Positions 8,969-18,877 of a stretch of DNA of 64,000 nucleotides are shown here, in pieces (the first letter of the stretch is position 1; every line of letters begins with the position of its first letter). The notes beneath the pieces are model-generated. The model was not told where the DNA came from, made no database searches, and saw only the letters and a list, made by a program, of their open reading frames with translations. The stretch comes from Alistipes putredinis. Its GTDB lineage: Bacteria > Bacteroidota > Bacteroidia > Bacteroidales > Rikenellaceae. The position numbers and the translations under genes were made by a program. Location of the stretch: contig CP091730.1 in the NCBI GenBank assembly GCA_022009915.1, positions 1 through 64,000 on the forward strand, given 5' to 3'.

Positions 8969-10313
8969 TTACTTTTTGGCGGCTCTCGCCCTTATCATCT
9001 TCATCACTTCGGCCTTGCCCAGCCGGATATAGTCGAGCAAAGGCAAAGAAGCCGGACACGTGAACGAGCAGCTTCCGCACTCGATACAGTCGGCGACGCG
9101 CTCCGTTTCGGCGGCATCGTAGATTCCCTTCTTGGAAAGTTTGCTCAACAGATAAGGTTCCAGACCCATAGGGCAGGCTTCGACGCACTTGGCGCACTTT
9201 ATACATGTATCGGCTGCGGTGCGCTTGGCCTCGCTTCCGTACATTACGAGAATGCCCGAAGTGCCCTTTATCACAGGAGCGTCGATATTGCTCATGGCCC
9301 GACCCATCATCGGACCTCCGCCGATAACCTTGGCGGCATCCTCCGAAAGACCTCCGGCCGCCTCGATAAGCGAGCGTACCGGCGTACCTATGCGAACGAG
9401 GAAGTTCGACGGCTTGGCGAGTTTCTTGCCCGTCACCGTAACCACTCTTTCGACCAGCGGCTTGTTTTTCTGCACCGCCTCATATACGGCAAGTGCAGTA
9501 CCGACATTCTGGACCACGGCTCCGGCGTCGATAGGCAGCGCACCAGATTTGACCTGTCGGCCAGTCACGGCGGCTATAAAGGCTGTTTTTTTCACCGCCC
9601 TGCGGATATTTCACCTTCAACGGCACGATTTCGATTTCGGGGAATCCGGCTGCCAGCGAGCGCAAATGCTCTATTGCATCGGGCTTGTTGTTCTCTATGC
9701 CCACATAGCTCTTTTTTTCACGCCCAGCGCCCGAGCCAGAATGCTCACACCGATTAAAAGCTCTTCGCCGCGCTCCAACATCACACGGTGGTCGGCCGTC
9801 AGATACGGTTCGCACTCCACACCGTTTATAATAAGAAATTCGGCTTTCTTGCCCGGAGGAGGCGTCAGCTTCACCTGCGTGGGGAACGTTGCGCCGCCCA
9901 TACCGACGATGCCTGCGTCGGCTATTTTCTTAACTATCTCGGCAGGTTCCAACGCGCACTCTCTTTTTATTTCGGGCGTGGTGTCGATACCCTCGGCCCA
10001 CGTGTCGCCCTCGACCTTGATTGTGATTGCCGGCTGGCGGAATCCGGATGCGTTCACTGCGGTATCCACGGCCGTAACGGTTCCCGAAACCGAGGAGTGG
10101 ATGTTCGCCGAAACGAATCCGGAAGACTGGGCAATGAGCCTGCCCTGCAAGCACCTTGTCGCCTTTGGCCACGACGGGCGCGGCAGGTGCGCCGATGTGC
10201 TGCGAGAGAGGAATCACCACCGTTTCGGGCAACGGGAAGCGCTCTACGGCCGCACCTCGGCTCAATTTATTTTCCGACGGATGAACTCCGCCGATAGGAA
10301 AACTCTTCAACAT
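8969..10313 (-). CDS. rnfC: Rnf complex subunit RnfC
   Basis: Soluble subunit (about 447 residues) that binds FMN/NADH and two [4Fe-4S] clusters and links NAD to the membrane core. It starts MLKSFPIGGVHPSENK at 10313; then SGFVSANIHSSVSGTV, the glycine-rich NAD region GIVGMGGATFPTQVKL and INGVECEPYLTADHR, and at the C-terminus CIKCAKCVEACPMGL and CIECGSCSFTCPASLPLLDY for the clusters. The frame breaks near 10155, 9712 and 9595, the last two in A-runs. The protein is shorter than some RnfC because it lacks the long C-terminal repeat extension. Confidence 0.93.
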
Positions 10314-10337
10314 ATCTTTTTTGCGTTTTTTCTTGTT

Positions 10338-11198
10338 CTACTCGGTTTTTTCTGTCGCCGCGGCAGCAGGCGCCTCTTTGCGAGGAGGGAAATTCACCTC
10401 CACGATAGCTCCCGTGGGGCATTCGGCCACGCACTTGCGGCACAGACGGCACTTGTCGGCATCGATATATGAGAGGTTGTTTTCAATCGTTATTGCTCCG
10501 AACTGGCAGACCTTGACGCACTTGGTACATGCGATGCAGGCCGCCGTACAACTCTTTCTGGCAACGGCGCCCTTGTCCTTGTTCATGCACGAAACATAGA
10601 CGCGGCGGCTTTTAATGCCCTTCTTGCGAAGTTCGATAATCATCTTCGGGCACGCCTTCACGCACGCCCCGCAAGCCGTACACTTCTGTTCGTCCACTTC
10701 GGGAAGGCCGGTCTGCGGATTGACCTTAATCGCACCGAAGGCACATGCCACCTCGCAGTCTCCCAAACCGATGCAACCGAACGTACAGCCGGTCTCTCCG
10801 CCGTAAAGCGAAGCCACCACGGCGCACGAAGACGCTCCGTCGAAAATGTTGGTGTGCGGTCTGTGCTCGCAATCGCCGCCGCAGCGCACCACTGCTACCT
10901 GAGGTTCGCGCTCGGCAGCCGCCTTACCCAGAAAGGAAGCCACCGACTTCATGGTTTCGCTTCCGCCGACCGGACAGAAAAGCGCGGATATGTCCTCGTT
11001 CTTAACCAACGCATCCGCCATGGCGCGACAGCCCGCGAATCCGCAGCCGCCGCAGTTCGCACCCGGAAGCATCTTTTCCACTTCATCTATACGGGGATCC
11101 TCGTAGACCTTGAACTTCTGGGCGACAAAATATAGAATCGCCGCAGAGAGGACGCCCAACACGCACAGTGTCAAAATTGTAAATCCTAAAACTCCCAT
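10338..11198 (-). CDS. rnfB: Rnf complex ferredoxin-like subunit RnfB
   Basis: Electron entry subunit (286 residues): one N-terminal membrane helix (residues 1-25), then the ANCGGCGFAGC cluster of the Fe-S domain, then ferredoxin modules with CTACGACVKACP, CIACTKCVKVCQF and CRLCRKCVAECP. A further Cys-rich segment with CGGDCEHRP and CTFGCIGLGDC precedes them. Frame intact. The ATG overlaps the stop of rseC (TAATG). The C-terminal AAAATEKTE tail is not conserved. Confidence 0.95.
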   Translation of the reverse strand: MGVLGFTILTLCVLGVLSAAILYFVAQKFKVYEDPRIDEVEKMLPGANCGGCGFAGCRAMADALVKNEDISALFCPVGGSETMKSVASFLGKAAAEREPQVAVVRCGGDCEHRPHTNIFDGASSCAVVASLYGGETGCTFGCIGLGDCEVACAFGAIKVNPQTGLPEVDEQKCTACGACVKACPKMIIELRKKGIKSRRVYVSCMNKDKGAVARKSCTAACIACTKCVKVCQFGAITIENNLSYIDADKCRLCRKCVAECPTGAIVEVNFPPRKEAPAAAATEKTE

Positions 11199-11614
11199 TA
11201 TAACTTTTTAAGTTTGAATATGATTTCCCTTTCGAATTTCTTGCGCATAAGCGCCAGCACCATATAATACAGCGCAACCGCTCCCAGAGAGCAAAGCCCC
11301 GAAACCGATTCGCTCACCCCGCACTCCAACATCGCGAACAGACAGATGAAAAGCAAAAAAAACGGGATAACGTAGGCGTAGACAGCCGCCTTTATCCCGA
11401 TGCTCTGCGCCGCCTGAACCATTACGGTCTCTCCGACCCGATACGCTGCGGCATACTCCGTAAACACGCTCACGACCCTGTGTTCGGCGGACTCCACACC
11501 GCACAGTCCCTTGGCCTTGCAACTGTGACAGGCCTCCTGAACGGCAATCTCGACATCCACCCTGCCGTTATCGACGGCAATCACCGTGGCTATATGTTCT
11601 ATGATACCGGACAT
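11198..11614 (-). CDS. rseC: SoxR-reducing system / RseC-MucC family membrane protein
   Basis: 138-residue protein: soluble N-terminus with a Cys cluster (ACHSCKAKGLC) that probably binds iron-sulfur or metal, then two membrane helices (about 75-120). RseC-family proteins are commonly encoded with Rnf and are thought to assist SoxR reduction. The start ATG overlaps the nadE stop (TGATG) and its stop overlaps the rnfB start (TAATG), so the three genes are translationally coupled. The continuous frame with nadE seen in the raw sequence is an artefact of the frameshift inside nadE. Confidence 0.85.
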   Translation of the reverse strand: MSGIIEHIATVIAVDNGRVDVEIAVQEACHSCKAKGLCGVESAEHRVVSVFTEYAAAYRVGETVMVQAAQSIGIKAAVYAYVIPFFLLFICLFAMLECGVSESVSGLCSLGAVALYYMVLALMRKKFEREIIFKLKKL

Positions 11615-13192
11615 CAGTAATTGAACCCGTATTTGCTGGTGAACGGCATAATCACGCCCTGATGCAACGGACGGGTGGACAGGCGGAGCGTCGGGCAGAA
11701 CTGGAAACGCTTGTACTGGCTGCGCACCAGCATCCTGTGTATTCTGTACACCACTTCGGCATCGAATCCCGCTCCGATAATCTCCTCGCGGTGCTGCCCC
11801 TCCTCTATCATCCGGTAGAGCACCGAATCCACTACCTCGTAAGGCGGCAGGACATCGGTATCGAGCCTGCCCCGGACGAAGTTCGGCAGAAGGAGCTTTG
11901 AGGAGTATGTTTTCCGGAATTATCTCCCGCTCGCGGTTTATGTAGCGGGCCAAATCGTATATCTCGCATTTGTAGAGGTCGCCCAGTATGCTTATCGCGC
12001 CGATGTCGTCGCCGTACAATGCACCGTAGCCTATGGCAAGTTCGCTCTTGTTCGACGTGTTCAGCACGATATGGCCGAACTTGTTGAACACGGCCATAAG
12101 CATCACGCACCGTATGCGTGCCTGAATATTCTCCTCCGCAAGCCCGAACGGCGTTCCTCCCAGAATCGGGAGCATTGTTTCCGTTATGCTCTTGTACGCC
12201 TCCATAATCGGGATGACGTCGTACTCGACACCCATCCGCTCGGCCATATCGACCGCATCCGCAACCGAATGGTCGGTCGAAAACTGCGACGGCATCATAA
12301 GCAGACGCACTCTGTCTTTGCCGAGCGTCTCGACCGCCATCGCTGCGACCACAGCCGAATCTATACCGCCGGAAAGGCCTATGCAGGCCTTCTGGAACCC
12401 GTTTTTCGAAAAGTAATCGGCAAGGCCGAGCTTTATGGCCTTGAAAACGTTGGCAGTCTTGTTCTGATAAGGTATTTCCAGCGCCTTGTTATCCGCGTCC
12501 AAATCCACGACGGCGAAATCCTCCTCGAAGTTTTTCAACAGGCAAATAGCCTCTCCCCTGCCATCGAACACGGCCGACGAACCGTCGTACACCACATCCG
12601 TCTGCGCTCCGACCTGATTCACGTACACTGTCGGCTTGGCCGAGGTGTAAGCCACTTTCCCGTACTTGCGGTAGCGGCTCTCGACCACTCCGCGGCAGGA
12701 AGGGTCGGCAATCGGGGTCACTATGATGTCGGCATACTCGCCGTACTGCTGGTCTTCGTCTATGTCCTCGCCTACGACCACGGCCACTTTTTTGCCCGCG
12801 ATGCGCACATACTCGCAGCCCTTCGACGAGGCCAGACACAACTTCTCGTCGGGCGAGGTTATCGACTTCTTGCCGATGTAACGTATGATTCGGCGGTTCT
12901 GAATCAGAGCCACGGCGCTTATGGTCTCGGCCCCGCTCTGAATCGGCAATCCTATCAATACCGAAATATCGTCGCAATGCGATGCGATTTCCACAAGCGC
13001 ATCCTCGCAACGCTCCAAGAAAGTGACTTTGCCGAGCAAATCGTAGGCAGGAGTACCCTCAATGGCATGCTCCGCAAATACGACCAAATCCGCCCCGCTT
13101 CGTCTGGCCCTGTCCACGGATTCTATGATTTTGGTCTTGCCGGCATCGAAATCGCCTATAACATAATTGAGCTGAGCAACTGCAACTTTCAT
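11614..13192 (-). CDS. nadE: glutamine-dependent NAD+ synthetase
   Basis: Last step of NAD synthesis: amidation of nicotinic acid adenine dinucleotide with ammonia from glutamine. N-terminal nitrilase-like glutaminase domain (MKVAVAQLNYVIGDFDAG, FAEHAIEGTPAYDLL with catalytic Glu), C-terminal synthetase with the ATP loop IGLSGGIDSAVVAAMA and LNTSNKSELAIGYGALYGD. One extra G near 11869 shifts the frame just before VDSVLYRMIEEG; the protein ends PFTSKYGFNY, about 525 residues. It leads the rnf operon, an apt pairing since Rnf uses NAD. A candidate promoter TATATTTG lies on the minus strand at 13233-13240. Confidence 0.92.
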
Positions 13193-13302
13193 CGGCTGTT
13201 GGTTTTAGGTAGTACAAACGAATTTCGGGGTACAAATATAATACATTTAACCGAGATAAGCATAAAAAAGTCCGAAAGTATCCCCGTGCACATGCCGCAA
13301 GA

Positions 13303-13333
13303 TTTGCATCGATAATTTTTATGCTTACCTTTG
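13303..13333 (+). promoter_or_regulatory. promoter of tRNA-Phe
   Basis: TTTG at 13303-13306, 19 nt spacer, TACCTTTG at 13326-13333, an exact match to the Bacteroidetes consensus, 35 bp before the tRNA. Confidence 0.8.
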
Positions 13334-13367
13334 CACTCGCATTCCGGGAAACCGATGCACTCAAAAA

Positions 13368-13440
13368 GGTGCCATAGCTCAGTTGGTAGAGCAAAGGACT
13401 GAAAATCCTTGTGTCGCTGGTTCGATTCCCGCTGGTACCA
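13368..13440 (+). tRNA. tRNA-Phe (GAA)
   Basis: 73-nt cloverleaf. The acceptor GGTGCCA pairs with TGGTACC (one G-T), D-arm GCTCAGTTGGTAGAGC, anticodon loop CTGAAAA inside AGGA/TCCT, T-arm GCTGGTTCGATTCCCGC. The 3' CCA is not encoded. An integrase gene starts 120 bp downstream, so the 3' end is the likely integration site. Confidence 0.97.
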
Positions 13441-13451
13441 CAAAGAAAATC

Positions 13452-13482
13452 AACCACTTACAGCAATGTAGGTGGTTTTTCT
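13452..13482 (+). terminator. terminator after tRNA-Phe
   Basis: AACCACTTACA and TGTAGGTGGTT pair around GCAA with one internal mismatch, followed by TTTTTC. Confidence 0.7.
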
Positions 13483-13513
13483 TTTTGTCTTTTTCCGTAG
13501 CGGTTTTTACGGT

Positions 13514-13548
13514 GGTTTAAGGCTTTGAGTTAAACCGAGAGTTAAACC
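13514..13548 (+). repeat. paired direct repeats before integrase (candidate arm sites)
   Basis: GAGTTAAACC occurs at 13527-13536 and 13539-13548 (12-bp period), and its inverse core GGTTTAA at 13514-13520. The cluster lies between the tRNA-Phe attachment site and the integrase start, where arm-type binding sites of tyrosine integrases are expected. Function is inference. Confidence 0.45.
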
Positions 13549-13560
13549 AAAAAAATCACT

Positions 13561-14763
13561 ATGGATGCAGGTGTTAACATTCTCTGTTACAAATCAAAAA
13601 CTTTTGCCAACGGCGCACATCCGCTGATGATTCGTGTCTGTAAAGACGGAAAGAAGAAATACGTTATTCTTGGTGTGTCTGTTTTACCGCAGTTTTGTGA
13701 TTTTACGAAGAACCAGCCGAAAAAGAATTGTCCCAACAAGGCATATATCGAAAAGATTATTGCGGACAAGAGTAGCGAGTTTGCCGAGCGCATCATCGAA
13801 CTGAAAGCCGAGAAGAAAGAATTTACGGCTACAACGCTGACTGAACGGCTGACAGAGAGCACACGAGCAAGACGCACGGTAGGCGAGGTGTTCCAATCTC
13901 AAATCGAAAATTTGAAGCAAACGGGGCGAACGGGCTATGCGCTTTCGCACAGAGAGGTCTACAATTCCTTGTTGAAATTCAACGGGCATCTGAATATCTA
14001 CTTTTCAGAAATTGACACGGTTTGGTTGAAACGCTATGAAACATGGTTGCGGGGACAAGGTTTTTCAGAAAATACAATAGGTCGCCGATTCCGCACCCTG
14101 CGGGCTGTTTATAATGTAGCCATTGAGGAAAAGTGTGTGAAAGTCGATTATTACCCGTTCAAATCCTACAAGGTTTCCAAACTGCACCAAGCGACGGCAA
14201 AGCGAGCCATAAGTAAGGCGGACATCATGCAGATTATCGAATACCGCAGTAATGATTTCTATAAGCGATTTGCGGTCGATTTGTTTGCGTTCGGTTACTT
14301 TATGGGCGGGATTAATTTCGTGGACATCGCCTACCTTAAAACGGATAATATCGTGGATGGACGGCTAATCTACACCCGACGCAAAACACATAAGTTGATT
14401 AGGCTACCTTTACAGCCCAAAGCGCAGGAGATTATAGAGCGTTACCGACAAGATGGTGCGCTCTTTTTGTTTCCTATACTTTCTGCATTTCATAAAACCG
14501 AGCAACAACAACGCAATCGAGTTCACAAAGTCATTTCCAAAGTGAACGAGCGACTGAAAGAGGTAGGGAAAGAGTTGGAAATACCTATCGACTTAACGAC
14601 CTATGTTTCGCGGCATAGTTTCGCCACAGTCTTAAAACGAGAGGGTGTAAGCACGTCGATAATTTGTGAATCATTAGGCCATAGTTCGGAAAAGGTTACC
14701 CAAATCTATTTGGATAGTTTTGAGAACAGCCAAATCGACGCGGCGATGCAGAATTTGTTGTGA
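13561..14763 (+). CDS. tyrosine recombinase/integrase
   Basis: 400-residue phage/ICE integrase of the Bacteroidetes type: N-terminal arm-binding domain (SKTFANGAHPLMIRVCKDGK), SAM-like core-binding domain (about 110-205), C-terminal catalytic domain. Visible catalytic residues: H-x-x-R-type box YVSRHSFATVLKREGV, ESLGHSSEKVTQIYLDSF with the late His and the nucleophile Tyr. The region where most relatives carry the first catalytic Arg reads FGYFMGGINFVDIAYL with no Arg, as in IntDOT-like enzymes. Frame intact, only TGG used for Trp. It probably integrated the adjacent element into tRNA-Phe. Confidence 0.92.
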   Translation: MDAGVNILCYKSKTFANGAHPLMIRVCKDGKKKYVILGVSVLPQFCDFTKNQPKKNCPNKAYIEKIIADKSSEFAERIIELKAEKKEFTATTLTERLTESTRARRTVGEVFQSQIENLKQTGRTGYALSHREVYNSLLKFNGHLNIYFSEIDTVWLKRYETWLRGQGFSENTIGRRFRTLRAVYNVAIEEKCVKVDYYPFKSYKVSKLHQATAKRAISKADIMQIIEYRSNDFYKRFAVDLFAFGYFMGGINFVDIAYLKTDNIVDGRLIYTRRKTHKLIRLPLQPKAQEIIERYRQDGALFLFPILSAFHKTEQQQRNRVHKVISKVNERLKEVGKELEIPIDLTTYVSRHSFATVLKREGVSTSIICESLGHSSEKVTQIYLDSFENSQIDAAMQNLL

Positions 14764-14777
14764 CTGCCGTTATCGAG

Positions 14778-14874
14778 AAAAGGGGTGCCCGGCTTCGCCG
14801 TGGCACCCCTTTTCTCTCTTGCTTGCGTGAGTAAAGCGAGAAAGGTTGCGATTCTTTTTGTGCTGACGCAACCT
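14778..14874. terminator. two hairpins after the integrase gene
   Basis: First: AAAAGGGGTGCC (14778-14789) pairs with GGCACCCCTTTT (14802-14813). Second: AGGTTGCG (14843-14850) pairs with CGCAACCT (14867-14874) and is followed by CTGTTTTT. They separate the plus-strand integrase from the convergent minus-strand gene pair. Confidence 0.7.
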
Positions 14875-14902
14875 CTGTTTTTACCGTTATTCGGCATTTG
14901 CT

Positions 14903-15526
14903 TCACTCTCGGCGAACTTTTTCCTTACCGTCGGTCAGCGGTTCTGCGAACATTTGGATTTTCGTTCCGAGGACACTCTCGACGCCGTACTCCATCACTC
15001 GGCGCATTACGGTTTTACCCTCGAATACCACGTGCTCGGCCACGTTTTCTCCCTTTAATCCGTTCTTTCGGCAGTACTCCCCGAAATCCATTAGGTTGGT
15101 CAATTTGCGGGCTTCGTTCTTAATGTCGTAACATGCCCGCTTGGGGTCGCCGTAGGTGCGTTCTGCGGCCTCTTTCAGACACATCCGCTTTGTTTCGGTG
15201 TTCTGCAAGGCCGACGGCAGGTTGTTGAACATCCGCCTTGTGACGGCCAATGCCGACCAAATCGGCGCACTCGGCGCACGACGGCGCGAGGTCGGGTTTG
15301 TCTGCGGCTCTTTCTGCTCGGTGGCAGGGGCGGCGTTAAAGGTTGCGGCAGGAGCCGCGGTCGTGGTAGTTGCTGCACTCTCGGCAGCGGGAATGAAATT
15401 TGCTCCCATATTTAATAAGTTTTTAATGTCGGCGGCTTCATTGCTTTCGACACTGCAAACATACTGCGATTTCGTCCCGTCTTTAAGGAGGAAAAACCAG
15501 CACTTTCCCCCCTTTTCCTCAGTCAT
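14903..15526 (-). CDS. unknown protein of the integrated element
   Basis: 207 residues; not recognised. N-terminal 40 residues (EEKGGKCWFFLLKDG, SVESNEAADIKNLLNMGA) resemble a small globular module, followed by an Ala/Thr/Pro-rich linker (about 45-85) and a charged, mostly helical C-terminal half (LKEAAERTYGDPKRACYDIK). The first codons overlap the end of the upstream gene by 8 bp, so the two are translationally coupled. Trp is encoded by TGG. A role in replication or maintenance of the element is possible from position only. Confidence 0.7.
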   Translation of the reverse strand: MTEEKGGKCWFFLLKDGTKSQYVCSVESNEAADIKNLLNMGANFIPAAESAATTTTAAPAATFNAAPATEQKEPQTNPTSRRRAPSAPIWSALAVTRRMFNNLPSALQNTETKRMCLKEAAERTYGDPKRACYDIKNEARKLTNLMDFGEYCRKNGLKGENVAEHVVFEGKTVMRRVMEYGVESVLGTKIQMFAEPLTDGKEKVRRE

Positions 15527-16320
15527 AGATTGCCGAGAGTGTCTGCGGAATTTTGCCCCTATAATCTTTCATTATCCCTTTCAGCGGGTCGTCGCTGTCC
15601 AAAAATGCGGGGTTGTCCGTGTAACGGTACATATAGACGATACGGGCGAACAGCAACATCCTGTTATAGGACACGAGCGACCCTTTGCGCCGCTTGGGTT
15701 TCCCTATCCTCCTGCATCGTTCCAAAGCCGCGAACAACTCCCGCAACCGCTCCGTAGCGAAATACATCTTGTAGGACAATACGGGGTAATCCGCCTTGAA
15801 GTCCTCCGAACGGTAAGCAAAGAGGTTGTCCGCTCCTTTCCGCTTCAACTCCTCTAATTTGGTGTGCAGGGCGTCAATCATATCCCGCTTAATCATCGGG
15901 TGTACGTCCAAGTTCTTGCGCCCCTTGCGAATCTGAATCGTCACATCGCCCATATCGTCGCCCAACTTGCCGAGTAACTCCCTGTAACAGCATCCCGTGC
16001 GAACGGGATTTTATATCGACGCATTTGACAAACTGATTCTCGGCCCAATCATAGATAAAGAGCACCGCCATCCAAAATTTCTCCGCATCCAATTCGTACC
16101 ACTCCAAAGTGGACACGATTTCGTCGTTGTTCATAAACTGCAACTTGCTGAAAGGGGCCTTGATTAGTCCGTTGCACATACGATTGAAGAAACGGTACGG
16201 ATAATAGCCGCCGTTCTCATAATCATCGCAGAGCAAATAGACATACTCCAAATCCTCGGCTTCGCTCGGTTCGGGTTCGAAATAGACCGAGCCGTCCTCA
16301 TATTCTATCTTCGTGCTCAT
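15519..16320 (-). CDS. unknown protein of the integrated element (one frameshift)
   Basis: About 266 residues once a single extra base near 15998 is removed: the N-terminal part reads MSTKIEYEDGSVYFEPEPSE and runs to FVKCVDIKSRSHG, the rest resumes with YRELLGKLGDDMGDVTIQIR and ends KIPQTLSAIYD. The N-terminal third is acidic and aromatic-rich (LLCDDYENGGYYPYRFFNRM), the C-terminal part basic. Family not recognised. Three Trp, all TGG. A possible promoter box TAAATTTG is the complement of 16341-16348. Forms a two-gene unit with the next gene downstream. Confidence 0.7.
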
Positions 16321-16856
16321 TGTCAGGTGGTTTTAATACCCAAATTTAACATTTTCGGTTGTAAATAACACCTCGCCGCCAAGTAAAAGTTACTAATAAC
16401 ACTTGAAACGCATGTTTCGGGAGAATAACAGAACAATAAAGTAACGCAAAACCCCTTGATAAGACTTTTTCACACACATCGGGAGGTGTTTTAGAACAAT
16501 GAAACGTGCGAATTTCCGCTAATAGCGACTTTTCGCAGGTTTTCGGCAGGTCGAACACACTCTGCCACCCCGTAAACAGCCCTATAAGGCCATCTAAGAC
16601 ATAGATAAAAATGTTCGGATTAATTGCTGTCCGCCCTTTGTTCCCAATAAAAAAGGTGCTATCTTTATAATACGAAAAAGGAGTAGTCCTAATGTCGAGT
16701 CCGTCCATAATCGGGAGGTGTTTTTCAGCACCTCTTTTTTTCTTGTTTCCGAGTGTAATATTTTTTTGATTCCGAAATGGACTTTCTCTTTAATAATAAC
16801 AATACAAGATTAAAAAAATAATTACAGATTTTTATTTCACTAAAAACGAATTACTT
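16321..16856. other. non-coding stretch between the unknown gene pair and the helicase
   Basis: No convincing gene. Contents seen: the minus-strand promoter box at 16341-16348; the 14-mer ATCGGGAGGTGTTT twice (about 16478 and 16709); a hairpin GAGGTG (16715-16720) with CACCTC (16729-16734) followed by a T-run, like a terminator on the plus strand; then an AT-rich leader of about 100 nt up to the helicase start. The hairpin position suggests an attenuator or the end of a short transcript, unproven. Confidence 0.4.
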
Positions 16857-18877
16857 ATGCAAAACTGAACCATCGACGCACCCAAAGGTGCAAACTTTCT
16901 TCGGGACTTTATGACCGAAATTCCCGTGAATTGTCTTTTTAACAAGAAAAAGACGGGGTGCGGGGCTACCGAATTGGCAATCCGCAACTCCATTCCCACC
17001 CTTATCGCTATGCCTTACGTGGCATTGGTGAAGAACAAGACCGTCTGCCGCACCGACGATATAGAGGTGTTGGGCGTGTACGAAGACATTACCGAGGGGG
17101 ACATCACGCAATTCGCCCGTACTCATTCCCCCTTAAAGATAGCCACGACTTACGACTCCCTGCCGCGCGTCGTTTCCGCTTTACAGAGCATCGGCATAGA
17201 CCCCTACAAAGATCCTTTCCTGCTGGTGGATGAATGACACGTACTGTTCAACTCCTATTCGTTCCGACATAATGCCATTAAGAATTTACTTGCAGAAGCC
17301 GCTAAATTCGACAAGGCAACCTATATGACGGCAACACCCATAGAACGGGAATACATGTTGGAGGAACTGCGCCACCTGCCAACCTGCGAAATCGACTGAC
17401 CCGACCTTACGGAGGTTAAGGTACGTTCGCGGCAGACCAACAAACCCGACAAATACATCGTGTCGGAGTGCGTCAAAGTCCTGCGCGACGAATTGCCCTA
17501 CAACCTGCATATCTTCGTCAACAGCGTGGAATTTATCGCAAAGGTCATCGACACGCTAAACTCGCTCCCGAAGCCGTCAAAGTGGTGTGCTCCACGAGCG
17601 GGGAGAGTAGGCAGGAGAACCAGCGCAAATTAGGCAATGCCTATCCCATCGGCCAGCCCTCCGACCCTGCGAAGAAAGTAAACTTCTACACCTCGACCTG
17701 CTTCGAGGGGTGCGACATCTTCGATCCCGACGGCGTTACATTCATCGTCAGCGACGGACGAAAGGCGCACACGCTGTTGGATATTTCAACGCTCTTTACG
17801 CAGATATGCGGACGCATCCGAGATTCCCGTTACAAGGCGCAAATCGTGCACGTCTATTCCACGACCAAATACAGCAAAGCCGTAACGCTCGACGAATTCG
17901 TCGCGGCTACCCAGCGGACGCTTGCAGACGCCGAAAAGTTTGCATCCGACATCAACGCAATAGATGAACCGAGCCGAGAGAAACTATTGAAGAAAATCCC
18001 CTACATCAACGAACAATATGTGCGGATAGCCGATAACCGTCTTGTCGTGGAAAAGAACCTCGCCAATATGGACATCGTGAATTTCAAAATCAGCCGACAT
18101 ATTTACGCGACCTATGTAAACCTTACCGACGAACTGCAACGAAACGGCTACAAGGTAACGGTGCAGACATACAGCAAAGTCGTGGAACACCTTGCGGCCA
18201 ACCCGACAGCGCGGACTACTTTTCGGGAGTTGTTCGACGAATACTGCCGACTGAAAACAATGACCGAGCAATTTTTCGTGGTAGAAAGCCCCGCCGAACT
18301 ATGCGCTGTAATAGAACAGCGGCATCCGCTGGTGAAGCAGGCTTACGACGAGTTGGGAACGGCCAAGGTACAGGCGTTGAAATACCATGTAGGCAACATC
18401 CGCCGCGAGTTGGTAAAGGGGCTTTCAATCGGCGACGACTATAAAATCGTGAAGATGATAAACGACGCATTTCAGAAACAGACGCCGATTGCCAAGAACA
18501 AGGCCAAAGAACGCTTGCAGGAGATTTACGATACGCTGGGATTGCAACGAAAAGCCAAAGCGACAGACCTCGCACAATGATACGAGATAAAGGACGCACC
18601 GACACGAATAGAGGGTAAAACCGACCGCGTGTGTGACAATTATCAGGGACAAATTCGTGAGAAGATAGAGGGCGAGCCACGGCCCCGCGAAGCGGTGGCC
18701 GGGCTTCGCCCGACCACCTGCCGACGAACATCCCGCGCGGACAATCCCTATTTTTTTCACCCCTCCCCATTTTCGGATGGAAAACCAAATTCTTATCTAT
18801 TACATATAATAGGATTCCACCTAATACAAGCCGTCCCTATCTGCGTTCAGAATGCCGACACAGCGAAAGATTATTGA
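16857..18877 (+). CDS. SF2 DExH-type helicase of the integrated element, with in-frame TGA codons
   Basis: Reads MQN-(TGA)-TIDAPKGANFLRDFM from the ATG at 16857, then a degenerate nucleotide loop KTGCGATELAI, the DExH box LLVDE-(TGA)-H, motif III TYMTATPIERE and motif VI QICGRIRDSRY. In-frame TGA codons lie at 16866, 17235 and 17397; the apparent stop at 18578 is also TGA and the frame then stays open to 18877, continuing YEIKDAPTRIEGK. The frame of about 600 codons holds no TGG. From memory, relatives have Trp in the DEWH box and before P-x-x-x-E (the 17397 site). One A is also missing near 17563 (CTA AAA CTC). Probably the replication or transfer helicase of the element. Could instead be a pseudogene; the C-terminal limit is uncertain, since GC-rich hairpins begin at about 18676. 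Confidence 0.75.
18676..18712. other. GC-rich hairpins after the helicase core
   Basis: GCCAC...GTGGC (18676-18699) enclosing CGC..GCG, directly followed by CGGGC TTC GCCCG (18700-18712). The CGGCTTCGCC-like loop also occurs in the hairpin after the integrase (14790-14800). They may mark the true end of the helicase transcript. Confidence 0.35.

Noticed and set aside
11198..13192. 664-residue NadE-RseC fusion
   Set aside because: Arises from one extra base near 11869; both natural ends are visible in the correct frames (PFTSKYGFNY stop at 11614 and RseC ATG overlapping it).
16346..16708. 120-codon open frame on the minus strand in the element
   Set aside because: No conserved text, no start context, Cys/Phe-rich composition typical of AT-rich non-coding DNA.
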